Shown: positions 61,143 through 64,000 of the stretch, piece by piece
Layout of the letters: every line of letters starts with the position of its first letter
Position numbering within the stretch: the first letter of the stretch is position 1
DNA from: an uncultured Clostridia bacterium
Lineage (GTDB): Bacteria; Bacillota; Clostridia; Christensenellales; Pumilibacteraceae
DNA: 64,000 bases
Assembly: GCA_947175335.1 (NCBI GenBank)
Contig: CAMWMF010000004.1
Coordinates: 1 to 64,000 of the forward strand
Reading direction: 5' to 3'
Notes under the pieces: model-generated
The model's input: the letters and a program-made list of their open reading frames with translations, nothing else
The model's database searches: none
Told to the model about the DNA's origin: nothing
Made by a program: the position numbers and the translations under genes

Positions 61143-63356
61143 ATGAATAGAAAGGAAGCACATCAACACAAAAAGCGCAAGTCATGGAAAACGTGGTTTA
61201 TCGTAGGTGGTGGCATAGCGTTTTTCGTAAGCATACTTGTTGCGTTCTTTTTCGCATTGTCCGGCAAGGACTTCGGCGGCATATTCGGCAACGGCAACTA
61301 TTGGCTGACGATAGGCGTAGCCAACGGACTGCTGCTTGTCGGATTCCTAATGATGTACCGAATTGACGCGCAAAACTTGGCGCTCAAAGAAAACGACTTG
61401 GAAGATACCGAGTGGTTGACCACCAAACGCTTGCGGAAAATGAAAGAGTTTACCGTAACAACGTGGGATGACGTAAAGGACAAGGACGACGAAATCGTAA
61501 TCGGCGCTGAAAGGAAAGGCAAGGCGTTAGAGCTTATATCTACAAGCCAACTTCACGCGCTTATCGTAGGAACGACGGGTAGCGGCAAGACGACAGGCTT
61601 TGTCGATCAGAATATTGCGGTGCTTGGACGAAGCAAAGGCAAGCCGAGCATGCTCATAGCCGACCCGAAAAAAGAGCTTTACGAAAAACACGCCGAGCAG
61701 TTAAAGAGCGAGGGATACACAATATCTACGCTCGATCTGCGAGAGCCGTACAGTTCGGAGCGGTGGAATCCGATGCAGGTACTTATACGGCGTATCCGTC
61801 AAGTCAAGGAATTGCAAAACAATCTTAAATGTCAGGACGGTAAGTATCTCGCTTGCGGCGAAGTGTTCTTATCTTACGATGACGCTCGGACAAGGGTACA
61901 GGAACTTAAAGACGAAATCTTTGAGAACACGATGGACTTGGTATATACGCTTTGTCCTATACAAAACAAAGACCAACCCACTTGGGAAGAGGGCGCGCGA
62001 AACCTTATATTCGGTCTTATCTTAGCGTTTTGCGAGGACGTCATTAGCGGCAAAATGGATGAGAAGCAGTTACAGCTTTTCAATGTATACCATAACATTA
62101 CCAAGTATTGCTCGGAAGATACTACCGCGCTCAAACAGTATTTGCTTGAAGGGCGCGACGAGTATTCAAAGGTAAGAGGTCTTGTAAACACCGTGCTTAT
62201 AACGAGCGACAAAACGCTTACAAGCTATCTGTCCGAAGTCAACGCGTACATACAGCAGCTTGCCGACGACGGAATACTGTCGATGACGAGCGAGAACGAT
62301 ATAGACATCGTGAACATGGACGAAAAGCCAAACGCCATATTCGTAATCGTTCCCGACGAGCGTTTTACAAGACACCGCTTTGTAACGCTGTTCATCACGC
62401 AAACGTACAAAGAGCTTGTCGAAAAGGCAAATCTAAACTTGCGGCGCAAGGATACGGAAACGGCAATACTCAAACGCAAAGCGTACTTCATCTTGGACGA
62501 GTTCGGCAACCTTCCAAAGCTTGAGAACATAGAGGGTATGGTTACGGTAGGTCGTTCGCGCGGCATAAGGTATCTGTTCGTATTGCAAAGCTTTTCACAG
62601 CTAAATGCGAAGTACGGAAAGGATATAGCCGACATTGTCAAAACTAACTGTAACGTAAAAATCTTCATAGGCAGCGACGATCCCGATACGCGTAAAGAGT
62701 TTTCGGAATTGTGCGGGCAGAAGAAGATAAAAAACTTCTCGGTCAACACAAGCGCCGAAGTCAATGCAAGCAGTAACACGGGCGCGACAAATCAGCCGCT
62801 TATAACAATCGGTATGCTTGAAAGACTGAACGGCAACGAGAAGGGCGACGCCATTGTATCGGTCAGGGGTTACGAGCCGATTTGGTCAAGATTTACACCG
62901 TCGTATGAACTTGCGGACGTTTACTTCGAAGCAGGGAAAGCGGACATAGGAAAGCGCGAAGCACGGCTGTTTGAGAAACGTGATTACGTTTTCGATATTC
63001 TCAACGGCAACCCGACTCAAGAGGAAGATGCAGCGTTGGACGCATTGGAACGCCGAGAGCAAGAACAAGCCGAACAGGAAAGGACGAAAACGGTCAATGT
63101 TGACGAGTTGGACAAGCAGTGGAACGCCAAAGTAAAAGAAGTCCATGACAAAGTGTTCCGTGCGGCGGAAGCGCTTTTGGAAGAAGACGCGGCGGCGCTT
63201 ATTCGTGCGAAGCTCGAAGACAAGATAACGCTTATTAAAGTGTTTATAAGCAATTACGATATAAGCGTACAGCAAAAGTTAAAAGCGCTCATCAAGTTCT
63301 TGGAAGAAGAGCTGCCTAAACTTTTGGACTTGCAAAACCAAGCAAAAAACAAATAA
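61143..63356 (+). CDS. VirD4/TraG-type coupling protein
   Basis: 737 residues. Two N-terminal TM helices (FIVGGGIAFFVSILVAFFFAL and WLTIGVANGLLLVGFLM) precede the motor domain with Walker A GTTGSGKTTGF near residue 146 and Walker B AYFILDEFGNLP near 455, followed by SRGIRYLFVLQS. A helical tail extends from about 630. Coupling proteins link the relaxosome to the type IV secretion channel. GGAGGT lies 12 bases before the ATG. Channel genes are expected beyond the window. Confidence 0.94.
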   Translation: MNRKEAHQHKKRKSWKTWFIVGGGIAFFVSILVAFFFALSGKDFGGIFGNGNYWLTIGVANGLLLVGFLMMYRIDAQNLALKENDLEDTEWLTTKRLRKMKEFTVTTWDDVKDKDDEIVIGAERKGKALELISTSQLHALIVGTTGSGKTTGFVDQNIAVLGRSKGKPSMLIADPKKELYEKHAEQLKSEGYTISTLDLREPYSSERWNPMQVLIRRIRQVKELQNNLKCQDGKYLACGEVFLSYDDARTRVQELKDEIFENTMDLVYTLCPIQNKDQPTWEEGARNLIFGLILAFCEDVISGKMDEKQLQLFNVYHNITKYCSEDTTALKQYLLEGRDEYSKVRGLVNTVLITSDKTLTSYLSEVNAYIQQLADDGILSMTSENDIDIVNMDEKPNAIFVIVPDERFTRHRFVTLFITQTYKELVEKANLNLRRKDTETAILKRKAYFILDEFGNLPKLENIEGMVTVGRSRGIRYLFVLQSFSQLNAKYGKDIADIVKTNCNVKIFIGSDDPDTRKEFSELCGQKKIKNFSVNTSAEVNASSNTGATNQPLITIGMLERLNGNEKGDAIVSVRGYEPIWSRFTPSYELADVYFEAGKADIGKREARLFEKRDYVFDILNGNPTQEEDAALDALERREQEQAEQERTKTVNVDELDKQWNAKVKEVHDKVFRAAEALLEEDAAALIRAKLEDKITLIKVFISNYDISVQQKLKALIKFLEEELPKLLDLQNQAKNK

Positions 63357-63367
63357 AAGGAGAAGTA

Positions 63368-64000
63368 ATGAAAAGGACAATTAAATCAACCGTTGTAACG
63401 CTCACGGCATGTGCGGCGTTATTTTTTGCCGGAATATTCTGTGCCGGATTCACTACGGCAAGCGCGGAAGGCGCGGCAGATCAATGTATCCATGTATACG
63501 AACAAACGGAAGTCGCGCCGACCTGTACCGAACAAGGCTATACGCTCTACACCTGTATGGAGTGCGGCGAAGAAAGGAAAGACGGCTATACGGAAGCAAA
63601 AGGGCATAACTACATCGAAACTTCGGTCGCTGTAACTTGCACATCGGCGGGTTATACGCTCTATGTTTGCGAGGATTGCGGTCACACGTATACTGAAACG
63701 ACAGCAGCGGCAAGCGGACATATATTCTACGACGTCGTAGTCCCGCCGACTTGTACGCACAAAGGGTATACAACGCATTTCTGTAAAACTTGCGGCTTTG
63801 AGTATACGGACAACTACATAAACGAACTCAAACACAGCTACAAGGAAAACGTTGTTGCGCCTACTTGTGCCGAGCAAGGTTATACGGAACATACTTGTTC
63901 GATTTGCGACGAAGTCTATTTCGACAACTACATTGACGCGCTCGGTCACAATTACGAAACGGAAATAACAAAGCCGACTTGCTTGGACGGCGGCTATACG
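63368..64000 (+). CDS. Secreted Cys-repeat surface protein, 5' part only
   Basis: The frame is open to the end of the window and so absent from the track. AAGGAGAAG precedes the ATG. A signal peptide (TIKSTVVTLTACAALFFAGIFCAG ... SAE) is followed by about five repeats of roughly 38 residues. Each has a first Cys (PTCTEQGYT), a CxxC pair (YTCMECGEE) and an ending of the type GHNY. Repeats of this kind occur in large secreted clostridial proteins. Next to the coupling protein it may be a surface protein helping cell contact; this is inference. Confidence 0.75.
   Translation, partial: MKRTIKSTVVTLTACAALFFAGIFCAGFTTASAEGAADQCIHVYEQTEVAPTCTEQGYTLYTCMECGEERKDGYTEAKGHNYIETSVAVTCTSAGYTLYVCEDCGHTYTETTAAASGHIFYDVVVPPTCTHKGYTTHFCKTCGFEYTDNYINELKHSYKENVVAPTCAEQGYTEHTCSICDEVYFDNYIDALGHNYETEITKPTCLDGGYT

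Overview
The window looks like a chromosome segment from a spore-forming, Gram-positive Clostridia-type bacterium. Direct signs are spoIVA with a SigE-like promoter, a der-plsY-spoIVA backbone, strong GGAGG-type ribosome binding sites, VanR/OmpR-type regulation of an ABC transporter, and conjugative-element genes of the Tn916/Tn1549 kind. No species can be named from the sequence alone.

Three compositional zones are visible by eye. (1) About 1-16.9 kb is backbone, relatively GC-rich with GC-rich third codon positions. It holds der, plsY, spoIVA, a heterodimeric ABC exporter, two tandem MntP-like proteins, tRNA-Leu(UAG), an RdgB-type XTP/dITP diphosphatase, a YfcE-type phosphoesterase, and a two-component system followed by an ABC transporter with an FtsX-like permease. 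(2) About 17-39 kb is AT-rich accessory DNA. It holds an ECF sigma factor / secreted cysteine-protease-like protein / membrane anti-sigma-like operon; a restriction-type island (C5 methyltransferase, MutL/MORC-like GHKL ATPase, Mrr-helicase and two unknown proteins); a tyrosine recombinase; a SLOG-family gene between two inverted-repeat-bounded promoter segments; and a nine-gene-scale type VII-secretion-like operon. (3) About 39-64 kb is the core of an integrative conjugative element (ICE): a lexA-like/uvrX/yolD SOS cassette, small regulators, a 4066-residue methylase-helicase-primase protein, an ArdC-like protein, two DNA methyltransferases, a ribbon-helix-helix-like accessory protein, a relaxase, a VirD4/TraG coupling protein and a Cys-repeat surface protein cut by the window end.

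The most novel region is about 27.3-38.8 kb. Two segments of about 145 bp each carry near-perfect inverted repeats at their ends (16 bp and 14 bp, related cores). Each contains one near-consensus promoter (TTGACT-17-TAATAT and TTGATT-17-TATAAT) pointing away from the downstream gene. They lie directly after a tyrosine recombinase gene and directly before a SLOG gene and the secretion-like operon. This suggests two phase-variable invertible promoters. The operon they would switch on encodes a 3-TM membrane protein with a large external BspA-like leucine-rich repeat domain, a coiled-coil protein ending in a ribosomal L7/L12-like domain, an FtsK/SpoIIIE-type ATPase, three WXG100-sized helical proteins and two further helical proteins.

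A 48-bp element conserved at 39 of 48 positions lies upstream of both the integrase gene (26.2 kb) and the ICE regulatory cluster (42.4 kb). It ties zones 2 and 3 together as parts of one mobile element or of co-regulated elements. The outer ends of the element are not identified; the left boundary is probably between 16.9 and 17.4 kb and the right end lies outside the window.
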